This document shows, piece by piece, positions 1 through 10,165 of a stretch of DNA of 64,000 bases. The notes beneath the pieces were generated by a model. The model was not told the DNA's origin. It saw only the letters and a program-made list of their open reading frames with translations, and did no database searches. The stretch spans positions 17,561,412 through 17,625,411 of the forward strand of contig CAMTDV010000013.1 of assembly GCA_947069175.1 (NCBI GenBank). The letters run 5' to 3'. The translations under genes and the position numbers were made by a program. Each line of letters begins with the position of its first letter. The first letter of the stretch is position 1. Source of the DNA: Scalesia atractyloides (taxonomy: Eukaryota; Streptophyta; Magnoliopsida; Asterales; Asteraceae).

Positions 1-93
1 CCAAGTCCGTCGTCACTTCCGGTTAAAACCGGTGAAGAAGACGAAGTTCAGCAATCGTTAAGTATAATTAAAATCAAGATAATTACCGGGTTA

Positions 94-168
94 GACACAC
101 AGTCCAGCGGTGGACTGTGTGCACTTTTAAAGCTAAGGTCACGAGTTCGATTCCGGTTTCACACACGC
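94..168 (+). other. tRNA-like module 1 of LTR at 1-1693
   Basis: The module opens with GACACACAGTCC. CACACAGTCC and GGACTGTGTG form a perfect 10-bp hairpin around AGCGGT, and a B-box-like AGTTCGATTCC follows about 40 nt later. It has tRNA length and tRNA promoter-like boxes, but the ends do not pair as an acceptor stem. It is not called as a functional tRNA. Confidence 0.7.
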
Positions 169-260
169 CGCCTTGATAAAAATTCTCTTTTTCGCAAAAC
201 AGAACCGGAGTGTTTTGTGATATGTTAAGTATATTGATAACTGAGTTTATAACCAAGTGA

Positions 261-332
261 GACACACGGTCCAGCGGTGGAGTGTGTGTCCGCTAACCCA
301 CAGGTCCCGGGTTCGAGACCTGTGGAGCACAC
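261..332 (+). other. tRNA-like module 2 of LTR at 1-1693
   Basis: This module starts GACACACGGTCC and has two hairpins. The first is a D-arm-like stem with one mismatch and one wobble. The second is a perfect 9-bp stem, CCACAGGTC with GACCTGTGG, that encloses the B-box-like GGTTCGA. It lies 167 bp after module 1. Confidence 0.7.
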
Positions 333-427
333 CGGTTCTGAGATTTATTTCGTTTTTAATAATAAAGGATTTCTGTTAAATCTAATTAATATATATATAT
401 AATTAAAATCGGATATATAACGGGTTA

Positions 428-500
428 GACACGTAGCTCAGTTGGTAGAGCTGCGTGCACGCGTACGGGAGGTCTCGGGTTCGAGCCTCACCCGGCGCAC
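428..500 (+). other. tRNA-like module 3 of LTR at 1-1693
   Basis: This is the most tRNA-like of the three. It carries the A-box-type TAGCTCAGTTGG with D-arm GCTC/GAGC, a B-box-type GGGTTCGAGCC, and a 3' end GGCGCA, in 73 nt. The D stem is extended outward to 10 bp (CACGTAGCTC with GAGCTGCGTG), which a real tRNA would not have. No anticodon stem forms. Confidence 0.75.
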
Positions 501-992
501 AACAAAATGCCTATGAACCGGTCAACGATAGTCAAGTCAACGGTCAACGTGTACTGTAGCAATAAAATAAAATATTTTTTTATTATTTTTATTTAATTAT
601 TTTAATTAAAAATCAATTATAAATACTTAAAAATAACATTTTTAAGGTTAGAAAATAGCCTCAAACTCACAAAAATACACCCAACAATCCTACTAAAATA
701 GATTCATAAAACCCGTTTACTTACCGAACCATTATGCGATTTATCTAGGATTAATTTCACTCGTGGTTAACACCATTTCGCGTGCATTCAACCTCATCAA
801 CCGAACGCACCCAATGTGAGTGGATTCTTACAAACTCCCCTTTTTATTCATGTTTTGGGGTGTATCATGTGTCGCTTAAACTAATTTTCTTATGCAAATT
901 CGTGCTATACCATTATATGAACTAAACTAGAATGTAACTATTGTTTGGTTGTGATGTATTACATATTGTCAAAGTTGTATGCAAATTATTTA

Positions 993-1310
993 GGCCCATC
1001 AGTTCCTCGTGGGAGACGAGAACATCGCGTGCCTCAAAACTCATTCATTAAGGCCCATCAGTTCGTAAGAACAACGCGTGCCTCAAAACTCATACATTAG
1101 GCCCATCAGTTCCTCGTGGGAGACGAGAACAACGCGTGCCTCAAAACTCATTCATTAAGGCCCATCAGTTCGTGAGAACAACGCGTGCCTCAAAACTCAT
1201 TTATTAGGCCCATCAGTTCGTGGAACAACGCGTGCCTCAAAACTCATTCATTAGGCCCATCAGTTCCTCGTGGGAGACGAGTCGAACATCGCGTGCCTCA
1301 AAACAATCAT
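993..1310 (+). repeat. LTR-internal minisatellite, about 6 copies
   Basis: GGCCCATCAGTTC starts at about 993, 1052, 1100, 1159, 1207 and 1253, each unit ending near GCGTGCCTCAAAAC. Periods alternate between about 46-48 and 59 bp because some units contain the extra hairpin CTCGT-GGGAG-ACGAG. The LTR at 8699-11189 has one copy (about 10737), and the LTR at 2775-5577 has a different repeat at the same place. Confidence 0.9.
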
Positions 1311-1693
1311 TTGGTGTATGTGAGTTTAATATTCAATATTATGTGTTGTGTGAATAAATTTACATCTACATTTACTCATATGTGGTATGCACATTATTTA
1401 TAATCAATTGGTTAAACTTGTTCAAATGTTTTTCCATAGGATTCACTCGCCAACATTATGTTGATCCAAAACCTTTTTACACATGATACAGGTAAACAGG
1501 TTGAAGCAAGGAAAACATAGGATATGCCTTAGAAGAGAACCAAGAAGCTTAGACAGATAGATAGAATATGGTGTATCATTTATTTCCATTAAATTGTATT
1601 AATGAATATGAAACATATAATAAATGTCATGAGCTTTGATGATAACCCAATTATGCCCCGATCACCTTTTCCGCTGCGGGTCGGGGTGTGACA

Positions 1694-2740
1694 ATTACCG
1701 GGTTACCTCGCACTTCTAGTGGGTATGACACTATATGGGTGATTATAGACCGACTCACAAAATCAGCTCACTTTATTCCTATTCGAGAAGATTTCAAGAA
1801 CGAAAAGCTTGCTCGTATTTATATCAACGAAATCGTCAGCCGACATGGAGTTCCGTTAAGTATTATTTCTGATCGTGATGGTCGTTTCACCTCACGAACA
1901 TGGCAGGCAGTACAATCCGCTATGGGCACTCGACTAGATCTCAGTACCGCCTATCATCCTCAAACTGATGGACAGTCTGAGCGCACCATTCAAGCCCTTG
2001 AGGACATGCTTAGAGCATGTGTCATAGACTTCAAGGGAAATTGGGACGCCCACCTACCGTTAGTCGAATTTTCGTACAACAACAGTTATCATTCTAGCAT
2101 CGGCATGGCACCTTTTGAAGCTTTATATGGTCGAAAGTGTCGATCTCCTGTTTGTTGGCACGAAATTGGGGAAGCACAAATTACTGGTCCAGAATTGATC
2201 CAAGAAACCACAGATAAGATTCATCAAATCCGAAACAATCTTCTAGCGGCTCAAAGTCGTCAAAAGAGTTACGCAGATAAACGACGGAAGCTCTTGGAGT
2301 TTAGCGTTGGTGATCATGTGCTTTTAAAAGTGTCACCGTGGAAGGGAGTAGTTCGTTTTGGTCAAAAGGGAAAGCTAGCACCACGTTACGTAGGACCTTT
2401 CAAGATACTCGAAAGAGTAGGTCCTGTAGCTTACAAGCTTGACCTACCGGAAGAACTCGACAGAATTCATCCCACATTCCACGTGTCGAACTTGAAGAAG
2501 TACCTCGCTGATGAGAATCTTCATATTCCACTGGAGGATATTCAGATTGATGAATCCATGCATTTTATTGAAAGGCCAGTAGAGATTATGGACTATGGAG
2601 AAAAGCGTCTACGTCGAAGTCGCATTCCTATTGTTAGGGTACGTTGGGAGTCGAAACGGGGACCTGAGTTTACTTGGGAACGTGAAGACTCAATGCGTGA
2701 AAAATACCCTCATCTTTTCCCTACTACTTCAACTGTTTGA
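1694..2740 (+). pseudogene. Ty3/gypsy (Tekay/Del-like) integrase with C-terminal chromodomain, 5'-truncated
   Basis: An open frame of about 350 codons covers the integrase catalytic core and C-terminus of a gypsy Pol. The DDE triad is visible as D in WVIIDRLTK (residue 21), D in IISDRDGRF (62) and E in GQSERT (98), with the expected 35 residues between the last two. The C-terminal part holds GPFKILERVGPVAYKL and a chromodomain-like RVRWESKRGPEFTWERE, as in chromoviruses. The frame has no stop until TGA at 2738-2740, followed by a polypurine tract and the 3' LTR. Gag, protease, reverse transcriptase, RNase H and the integrase zinc finger are missing, because the upstream LTR joins at the codon for ITGLPR. 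The apparent GTG start lies in that LTR and is an artefact. Confidence 0.9.
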
Positions 2741-2756
2741 ATTTCGGGACGAAATT

Positions 2757-2774
2757 CCTAAAAGTAGGGGATAC
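2757..2774 (+). other. polypurine tract of gypsy element
   Basis: The purine-rich CCTAAAAGTAGGGGATAC stands immediately before the LTR start TGTAAC at 2775, the usual place for plus-strand priming. The preceding TTCGGGACGAAAT is the characteristic end of chromovirus pol transcripts. Confidence 0.75.
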
Positions 2775-2957
2775 TGTAACATTTGTATAAATCGGGTCTC
2801 CAAAACCCGCTCCGTTTTGTAATCAAATACCAAGTTATGAAATGACATTAAGTATTTATGAGTATTTTGAGTTTAAATGTTACATAATTAATATATAAAC
2901 TAAACTATAAAAATTATATTTGATAAAAAGTTAAAATAAAATAAATAAAAAATATTT

Positions 2958-3036
2958 GGAGCTGACCGGACTCGAACCCGGGTCAACTGCCTACAACGAC
3001 TTATCCTTCCGTCTCCAAACCACTCCGCCATCAATT
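2958..3036 (-). other. antisense tRNA-like module in LTR
   Basis: Read on the minus strand it has an A-box-like TGGCGGAGTGGTTTGG and, near its end, a B-box-like GGGTTCGAGTCCGG, with a long middle as in class II (Ser/Leu-type) tRNAs. A similar module stands at the same LTR position at 8882-8966. Confidence 0.65.
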
Positions 3037-3894
3037 GTTTTCTGTTGACATTAGGAAAACAATTGAGTTTTATACGCAAACACGAATTAACGGATAGTGA
3101 TATCTGAGTAACGGAAATCGGCAAATTGAACGCTGAATCTTTTCGACTTCGTTTGACTAGCTCATAACCGATGAATATCGGTTTCTAAATAAGTCCTAAT
3201 TGATTGAACTTAAAGATCTCATCACTTTCGGTATTTGTAACCGAAAATGTACCAATCTCTGATTTAATCCAAGTCCTGATCATTTGCGCGTTTCATAACT
3301 ACCACATCAACACTCAATTTCATTTTCGTCAAGACTCTGAGCCGTAAAACCCTCTAAATTTGATCGCCGGAAAATTTCTGCAACTCACCGGAAAACCGGG
3401 ACTTGCATTTTCACGGTAAATTCCTTAACTCTTTTTGTTTAAATCATGTGATTAGTCAATCTCTAACACAATTCCATCATCAGAACCAATCTTAGTCAAC
3501 ATTTATCGGAAATCCCATTTTCGCCGGAAAGTTCCTGAAATTGCCGGAGTTTCACTGTGAAAGGGGTAAGACATCCTACACTTCATTTAAACCTTGTTTA
3601 GATGATTGAATTCTGTAAATAATCGACCCACACTGTAAATTGTTTCCACAGTCGGAGCTCAATTTTTGTACCGACAAAACTTTCGCCGGATTTCTGTGTT
3701 TATCTTCAAACGGTAAATCCTAGTCTTTAAACTCTTTCATTCTTTACTATTGAATTACTATTAGTGTTTAAGATCTTTGAAAGTCGCGGAATCAATCTTA
3801 ACCAGTTGAAATACGCTGACAGTTTAATCCGATGAAGAAGATGAACTTGTTTCAGAATATAAGAGTAATTATAATTCGGATATTTAACGGGTTA

Positions 3895-3968
3895 GACACA
3901 CAGTCCAGCAGTGGACTGTGTGCAAAGTTTATATACGAGTCCCGAGTTCGATCCTTACTACACACACT
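3895..3968 (+). other. tRNA-like module 1 of LTR at 2775-5577
   Basis: It shows the perfect CACACAGTCC/GGACTGTGTG hairpin, here around AGCAGT, and a B-box-like GAGTTCGATCC. Confidence 0.65.
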
Positions 3969-4061
3969 CTGCGTAATAAATATTCCTTTTTATTCATAAA
4001 CTAACCGGGTTGAAACGAGTAGTTGTTAAGTATAATATAAATCAAGAATATAACCGGGTTA

Positions 4062-4132
4062 GACACACAGTCCAGCGGTGGACTGTGTGCAAAACAAACT
4101 ACACGTCGCGCGATCGAGTCCCGTCACAAACA
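4062..4132 (+). other. tRNA-like module 2 of LTR at 2775-5577
   Basis: It has the same hairpin as module 1, 167 bp downstream, with a weaker B-box (GATCGAGTCCC). AACCGG just before it and CCGGTT just after it could pair as a closing stem. Confidence 0.6.
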
Positions 4133-4231
4133 CCGGTTCAATGAGATTAAAACGTTTTGCAAAATAAAGGAATTTTCGGTAAATTCGAATAAGTGTATAA
4201 ATATAATAAAAACTGGATTTCTAACGGGTTA

Positions 4232-4303
4232 GTCACGTAGCTCAGTTGGTAGAGCTACGTGCGCGTGAACGGAAGGTCACCGGTTCGAATCCCGCTCGGC
4301 GCA
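4232..4303 (+). other. tRNA-like module 3 of LTR at 2775-5577
   Basis: This 72-nt module has TAGCTCAGTTGGTAGAGC, the B-box-type GGTTCGAATCC, and a perfect 10-bp CACGTAGCTC/GAGCTACGTG hairpin. The 5' and 3' ends do not form an acceptor stem. Confidence 0.75.
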
Positions 4304-4859
4304 AGTATTACCGCTGACCGAACCGGTCAACGGTCAACGGTCAACGGTCAAACAGTAAAAAAAAATATTATTTTTTTTAAATATTTATTTGTTTAATTTA
4401 AATTAAAAATCAATTAAAAATACTTAAAAATAACATTTTTAAGGATAGAAAATATCCATAAACTCACAAAAATATATCTAAAAATCCCATTAAAATCTTT
4501 AATAAAATTCATCCATTTAATATATTTTTCCCATTATTATTTAGGTCAGTGATTCCTCGTTGACTCGCTTCGTTTAAATCGTGCGCATCTCACTAACTCA
4601 AATCCAACGCACCCAATGTGAGTGAACCCTTCAAATTCCCCGTTTTAATCACATTTTTGGGGTGTATCATGTGTCTTGTTCACTTACTTATTATAACTAA
4701 GTTATTGTGCATATATCATATCATGACATGTGTGTTAGTTGTTGCTGATAAGTAGTTATTATTGTTTGCAAATTATTATTTCAGTACATGCAATTGCTGA
4801 GGTCGTAGCTCCCCATCCCTCGAGGTTGAGTTTGATCCCCATTTTATTATGCGGTTGAT

Positions 4860-5110
4860 CAGGGCGTGCCCGCACGATCGGCTCCGTTTGATTGAGCCTT
4901 GATCGGTCATTTTATTTACATTTCAATACATGCAATACGCTCGGCTCCGTTTGATTGAGCCTTGAGTGCACAGTTCAATTTACATTTTCAGTTCATGCAA
5001 TACGCTCGGCTCCGTTTGATTGAGCCTTGAGCGCACAGTTCAATTTACATTTTCAGTTCATGCAATACGATCGGCTCCGTTTGATTGAGCCTCGATCTCA
5101 CAGTTCATTT
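4860..5110 (+). repeat. LTR-internal minisatellite, period about 65 bp
   Basis: CGGCTCCGTTTGATTGAGCC starts at 4879, 4942, 5007 and 5072. Each unit can form a small hairpin GGCTC/GAGCC. It replaces the GGCCCATCAG repeat seen in the other LTRs. Confidence 0.9.
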
Positions 5111-5577
5111 ATGTTAATTATCATATGATGTTGGTATGTTCATGTATGCTATCGATTGTTAATGTATGTTATAATTGTAACTGATGTTGCCATTGCTTGA
5201 TTTCATACATATGCTCTTTTATGATTATGCACAATATTTTATTGATAAACTAACCAGAAAGTCATTATTAAATGTTTATCTATAAGGTTCACTCGCCAAC
5301 TTATGTTGACCCAAAAACCTCCCATTTTACACATGATACAGGTGAACCAGCAGCAGCTAGGAACACGTAGGACCTGGATTAGAAGAAATAAAACGATTTA
5401 GTATTTGGATTATTATGTTTGGTTATTTTCCTTTGTAATGAATGAACATGTTTGAACGTTTGAGAAATGTAACTTTGACTTCATTTAATAATGGAACATA
5501 ATAGTAAATGTCATGTGCTTTGGTGATAACCCAATTATGCCCCGACTCTTATTTCCGCTGCGGGTCGGGGTGTGACA

Positions 5578-5934
5578 GTTAGTTTGTATTAGGTTTGGAC
5601 CTTTATAGGTCATTTGGCATGCCATAGGCCATGTGGGCCAGGCAAGCCCATAGGCAAGCCCATGAGGGACATGCCTTACCCTAGGTATATAAGCTAAGCT
5701 TATTCATTTCTAGGGTTAGATTTTTGAACAGTTTTGGGTATTCTCTAGAGAGAGCATCCATCTTGTACCAGACGGTTTTGCTTGTTCAAGTAATAGAATC
5801 GTGTGCAAGGTGTTAAAGTTGATTCGTGTTGTTCTTCGTCTTTTTGGTTTTCTTGAAGATCACCAAGTTTGGATTCTGCCCATCCTTGGTGATTGTGTGA
5901 TATAGTTGACAGATCCGGATTATCGGGACTTACA
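5578..5934 (+). mobile_element. 5' LTR of Sirevirus-like copia element, first part missing
   Basis: It aligns with the complete LTR at 13330-13781 from that LTR's base 75 or so onward. It ends CGGGACTTACA, followed by a primer-binding site. The missing start is explained by the gypsy insertion ending at 5577. It carries the core promoter TATATAAG at 5686-5693. Confidence 0.9.
5686..5693 (+). promoter_or_regulatory. TATA box of copia LTR
   Basis: TATATAAG lies in the middle of the LTR and is also present at 13540-13547 in the 3' LTR, where a pol II core promoter is expected. Confidence 0.6.
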
Positions 5935-5936
5935 AG

Positions 5937-5949
5937 TGGTATCAGAGCC
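5937..5949 (+). other. primer-binding site (initiator tRNA-Met type)
   Basis: TGGTATCAGAGCC lies 2 nt after the LTR end. It is complementary to the 3' end of plant initiator methionine tRNA and primes minus-strand synthesis. Confidence 0.9.
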
Positions 5950-6297
5950 TATTGAACCTATTTTCAGGCTCAAATCTGATATCACACTGATTCTTTTCGG
6001 TTTCTGCTGAAAAACACGAAGAACACGAAGAAGATTCAAGCATTTCGGATCAACATTCAGGGATTTCAGATTTTCTGGTTACATTTCGGACAGATTTCGG
6101 ATCATTCTGTTGCATTTCGGATTGATTTCGGATTAATCTGTTGAATTTCGGATTCAAAGTCGTTGAAGATCCCGAAGAACACGAAGGAGATTCCATCTCG
6201 AATTCATTCTGGACTACTATTCATCAACTTTCTCAACAACTTTATCCGGATCTCTTGCAATCTGGATCGGAATACGGTTGATTTTAGATAAGGATTC

Positions 6298-6435
6298 TTT
6301 ATTCCGGATTTGATCTTCATTGCGAATTCGATCTTCATTCCGGATTTGGTCTTCATTCCGGATTTGATCTTCATTCCGGATTTGATCTTCATTCCGGACT
6401 TGGTCTTTCATTCCGGATCAGGGTTTCATTCCGGA
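6298..6435 (+). repeat. 18-bp minisatellite in copia leader
   Basis: Repeats of TTCATTCCGGATTTGATC type lie in the untranslated leader between the primer-binding site and gag. Short open frames across it are products of the repeat, not genes. Confidence 0.85.
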
Positions 6436-6857
6436 CTAGATTCTCTATTTCGGATTCTCTCATCTCGGATTGCATCTCGGATCACTGTTCTGAATTACCA
6501 TCTCGGATAACTGTTTCCGGATTCCATCTCGGATTGTTAATCTGAGTTTCTGTTCCGAATTAGGTACTGTTCCGAGGTGTACCCACAAAGGTGGAAAGTT
6601 AACCAGCTGAGGTAACCGAAGATAAATGTTTTCGTACACAGAATTTGACCCATAGACAATCTTAACAAACCGGTTGCACGGTTAGACTCGTGTGATTTTT
6701 AGGGCAAAAAAAGGCACGAAAATTCCTAAAACTACTATCGGACATTATATATCATTGGATTCGTATCGTCGAGACGAGTCTAACGGTACATTTTGGTAAA
6801 AACTGTTTTTCAGACATTTTTTATCGTGTTTACTGGTACGGTTTTGATTATCCGAAG

Positions 6858-8698
6858 ATGTTTACAGCCCAAGCTCAACACTCGAACATAGTTTTCAGTC
6901 CAGCACAAAATCAAAACCCGAGCCTGCGGGATGAAGTGAAGAAAAAGCGGAATAAGTTTATAGGAGACTACAATGTTGATCCGGTTGCTACCTATGTGAT
7001 GCGTTTGCTTGAACGTGGGAGGCGAAAAGAGGAAGTAAAAGATGAGTTGGATAGCGTTTTAGGAGATGACAAAGACTCCTTTGTATCTTGGTTGTGGGAT
7101 CGTTTACAAACAAACCAAGATCTATACGCTAAATCGACAGAGTCTAATCCTGAAGAAGTGTCCGAACAGAAACCTCAAATCCAGCAAACATCGATCAACA
7201 GCCCAGCACCCCAAACTCGACCTCAAGCCCAAACTCACGCTGACAAATCAAGCTCGCCCATTGACACATTCAACTATCTTTTGTGCACTGAACCTTGCAG
7301 GAATAGGGTTGCTCAAATCAGGGCTCTTAATTCCCAAATGGCCGATGAATACAACAATGCGATAGCTTAGTGCATCAGCTTTCGAGAAAGTAACAAGTTA
7401 CTCACTATAAAAGGTTGAAGCACAAAAGAAAGACATAGCTCAGCTTCACCTGGACGTAAATCAATAGAAATGTTGGGTCAATGATTATAAAACCAGATTG
7501 GATTCAAAAACCATGGAATGCGACCTGGTAAGAGTTGAGCTGGGACTTCTTACTGGAAAATATCAACAAAACGAAGTTAATATAAAGAAGTTTGATAAAT
7601 CCAACAAGCTTGTTCAAGATGTGTGCAATGTGTAGCTGGCATATAAGGGGAACAAAGGGAAGGGTTTGGGATTCAATCAGGTTGCCCCACCGTATAATCA
7701 CAACTACACAACAATGCCTGAAATCGACGAAGATATTGAGAAAGCACAACATATGGTGTACGACAAACCTAGTGATTATACGTCAGACACACGGGAACCA
7801 TCTAGTGCTGTTGACTCTTCTAATGATTCAGCTAGAGTGTCCGGTCCTTCATCTGCTGAACCAGGACTCTCTGACTTTATCAAAGCTGATAAAGAGAGAG
7901 CTGACATGAACAAGGCTCCAAGTGCGCAAACTGAACAATTTGAACCTTCTGCTTCTGATGAAAAGGTTCAGAGCAAGCTAAAAGAGCAGAAACGAGCAAA
8001 TCGGAGACGAAGAAAGCAGGAGTCCAAACGTCAAGGACAATTATGCTCTCCAAAATCATCAGTGGGCAGCAATAGCCCTCAAAATGCTAGTGTTGTGAAA
8101 AATGCTTTTGTTAAGCCGATCTTTAATGGCAAATGTGAAAAATATGTTTTTGACCATGCTAGCAAAGCTTTTGGAAAGGTTGGGGAGATTTCTGAACACG
8201 ACTTGCAGTCTAAACAAATCAAGGCGAACCCAAAGAAATCTTCACAACAGAAGAAGGCCCTTGCAAACGACAAGTACAGACATCCAAATTCATCTTCATC
8301 TGCAAGAAACGTGCAAGGATATCAAGCACAGAAGGGATCAGTTCATCCTTCAAGGCCTGTACGAGCAAATCAAGCTAATCAGAATGCTTTACATGTGAAG
8401 AGACAAACGTGCTTCAATTGCGGCATTCCTGGTCACATCGCTCGAAACTGCACACATAGTCCCCATGTTCCATATCATGTTCAAAATCAGAAGGTTACAC
8501 CTAAGGATAAAAATCATTCGAAGCCGATGAAGGTATCATCACCTAAGGCAATGAAGAATGTGAATCCCAAGGTTAAACCATCTGATGGGGATTGGAATGT
8601 TGCCAAAAAAACAAACGCAAGGCTTTTCAGAAACAAAAATCTTTTTCTAAAACGGCTAAACCTGAAACAGCCAAAGTTGCTCAATCAAAGGCAACAAT
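6858..8698 (+). pseudogene. Sirevirus-like copia gag, decayed and interrupted
   Basis: The frame starts at ATG 6858 (MFTAQAQHSNIV), runs to an in-frame TAG at 7368, is shifted by about one nucleotide near 7407, passes more stops, and reopens before 7666 in another frame. The order is typical of Sirevirus Gag: a charged, helical region (about 6940-7600), then GLGFNQVAPPYNHNYT, a lysine-rich linker, and a CCHC zinc knuckle CFNCGIPGHIARNC at 8410-8451 for RNA binding. A run of seven A around 8610 shifts the frame again. The reading frame is cut by the solo LTR at 8699 and resumes at 11190. Confidence 0.8.
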
Positions 8699-8881
8699 TG
8701 TAACATCCGTCAAAAACCGGATTTACCAAACCCGCTCCGTTTATTAACCAAACAATCAGTTAAAAATTTCGTTGCGTATTTAATGCCCAAATTATTTTTA
8801 AACGATACATAATTAATAAGTATATTGGAATATATAATTTATATTTGAAAAAGTATTTAAAATAAGAAAATAAAAATAAAA

Positions 8882-8966
8882 GGCTGCTGCCGGGTTTCGA
8901 ACCCGGGTCAGCCAGCGAATCAACAAAGACTTAACTTCCAACCATCCAACCACTGCGCCACTTGTG
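8882..8966 (-). other. antisense tRNA-like module in solo LTR
   Basis: On the minus strand it reads AGTGGCGCAGTGGTTGG (A-box-like) and later GGGTTCGAAACCCGG, a strong T-arm (CCGGGTT with a pairing AACCCGG). It lies about 180 bp into the LTR, as does its counterpart at 2958-3036. Confidence 0.7.
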
Positions 8967-9221
8967 TTTCTTGTGCATTAATGGAAACAATTAATTCATA
9001 ACATAAGTCTCGAATTCAAAACCGACGCGCCTAATCGCAGTCGTCGGAAATCCCGACGATTTCGCCGAGATTGGACGGTTTCTTCAGTTTTAACCGAAGC
9101 CTTAACTACTACATCGGTTATAACCGACGTCTGAACCCGCGACGCAAGTCATAACCGCCGGAAAACTTATTGACCGACGAATCAAGACGGAAAACGGACT
9201 AAATTCGTCGATGTCCTGCCC

Positions 9222-9229
9222 TATAAATA
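9222..9229 (+). promoter_or_regulatory. TATA box of gypsy LTR
   Basis: TATAAATA is followed by a C-rich stretch typical of plant LTR promoters. Transcription should start about 30 bp downstream, which places the tRNA-like array in the transcript leader. Confidence 0.65.
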
Positions 9230-9660
9230 CCCCCTCTAACCTCTGTTAGTTCTTTCGCTCACAATCACACTTTTTCCCGACGTAATTTCTCGCTGGAGAA
9301 TTTCTGCAACTCGCCGGAAAACCGAGCCTTTCACCTCTGAGCCTTACTAAACACCCAGAGCTCATACCGAAGCCACCCACACTCATCTCAAGCTCCCTGA
9401 AGACCCTCTGCCGCAGGACACACGCCGCCGGAATCATCTGTTGTCACCGGAGTTTCGCCGGCGAAACAGAGGAGCCACTGTTCGGTATATCTAACACTTA
9501 ATCTCTCATTCTTTTTATTTATCTCACACGTAATTACTCACAACACACTAAAGAACATGATTAAGTTGTCGAACCAGTCAGACTCCGTTTCTGGTTGAGT
9601 CCAACAATGAAGATGAAGTTTCAGTATTGTATAAGTTTAATTTAAATCAAGATAGGGTTA

Positions 9661-9733
9661 GACACACAGTCCAGCGGTGGACTGTGTGCACATAAACACG
9701 CTTACGTACCGAGTTCGATTCTTGTCCCACGCA
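9661..9733 (+). other. tRNA-like module 1 of solo LTR
   Basis: GACACACAGTCC begins the same 10-bp hairpin as in the other LTRs, followed by the B-box-like GAGTTCGATTC. Confidence 0.7.
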
Positions 9734-9830
9734 CACTCGCCTTAATAAAAATGTTCCTTTTTTTTTAACCGAACCGGATTCACTGCAATAGATGTTAAGT
9801 TTAATAAAAACCGGAATAATAACCAAGATA

Positions 9831-9902
9831 GACACACAGTCAGTGGTGGACAGTGTGAACGTTTAATCACACGTCACGAGTTCGAGTCCGGACTACCGCA
9901 CC
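9831..9902 (+). other. tRNA-like module 2 of solo LTR
   Basis: This diverged copy has a one-base deletion in the first hairpin arm and a good B-box GAGTTCGAGTCC. Confidence 0.6.
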
Positions 9903-9997
9903 GGTCCGGACAATTATCAAACTTTTTATATATGACAGAAATGAAATTATTTAGTTTGTATATAAGTATAATAAAAATCAGATTACTTAACAAGTTA

Positions 9998-10068
9998 GAC
10001 ACACAGTCCAGCGGTGGACTGTGTGTTAACCTAATCCACAGGTCCCGGTTCGAGACCTGTGGAGCGCA
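9998..10068 (+). other. tRNA-like module 3 of solo LTR
   Basis: It has two perfect stems, CACACAGTCC/GGACTGTGTG and CCACAGGTC/GACCTGTGG, the second enclosing GGTTCGA. It corresponds to module 2 at 261-332. Confidence 0.75.
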
Positions 10069-10165
10069 CCGAGTCGTTATGTTAAAATCTTTTTAAAAAT
10101 AAATGATTTTCGGATTAATTCAATTAGTATATAAATATAATTAAAAACAGAAATATTTCGGGTTA

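Larger units (their letters stand above)
1..1693 (+). mobile_element. long gypsy LTR, left end outside window (tRNA-array family)
   Basis: This is the 3' part of an LTR ending in GGTCGGGGTGTGACA at 1693, the same terminus as the LTRs at 2775-5577 and 8699-11189. It contains three tRNA-like modules, a block of short tandem repeats at 993-1310 and the shared 3' tail. It resembles the 8699-11189 LTR more than the 2775-5577 LTR, because both carry the GGCCCATCAG minisatellite. It abuts integrase coding sequence in place of a primer-binding site, so it is probably an insertion into an older element's pol. The duplication test needs sequence left of the window. Confidence 0.85.
2775..5577 (+). mobile_element. 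3' LTR of gypsy element (2803 bp, tRNA-array family)
   Basis: It starts TGTAACATTTG and ends GGTCGGGGTGTGACA. It contains an antisense tRNA-like module near its start, three sense modules at 3895-4303, several CGCCGGAAA-type repeats (3360-3720) and a minisatellite at 4860-5110. The following GTTAG is inside the first part of a copia LTR, so the gypsy element inserted into that LTR. The matching 5' flank lies outside the window. Confidence 0.9.

Noticed and set aside
428..500. Functional tRNA genes
   Set aside because: A- and B-box-like motifs and length fit, but the 5' and 3' ends do not pair and no anticodon arm forms. They occur as repeats inside LTRs.
6204..6510. Repetitive open frames (MKIKSG- and IFIPDL-type repeats)
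   Set aside because: They are translations of an 18-bp minisatellite in a retroelement leader, open on both strands because of the repeat.
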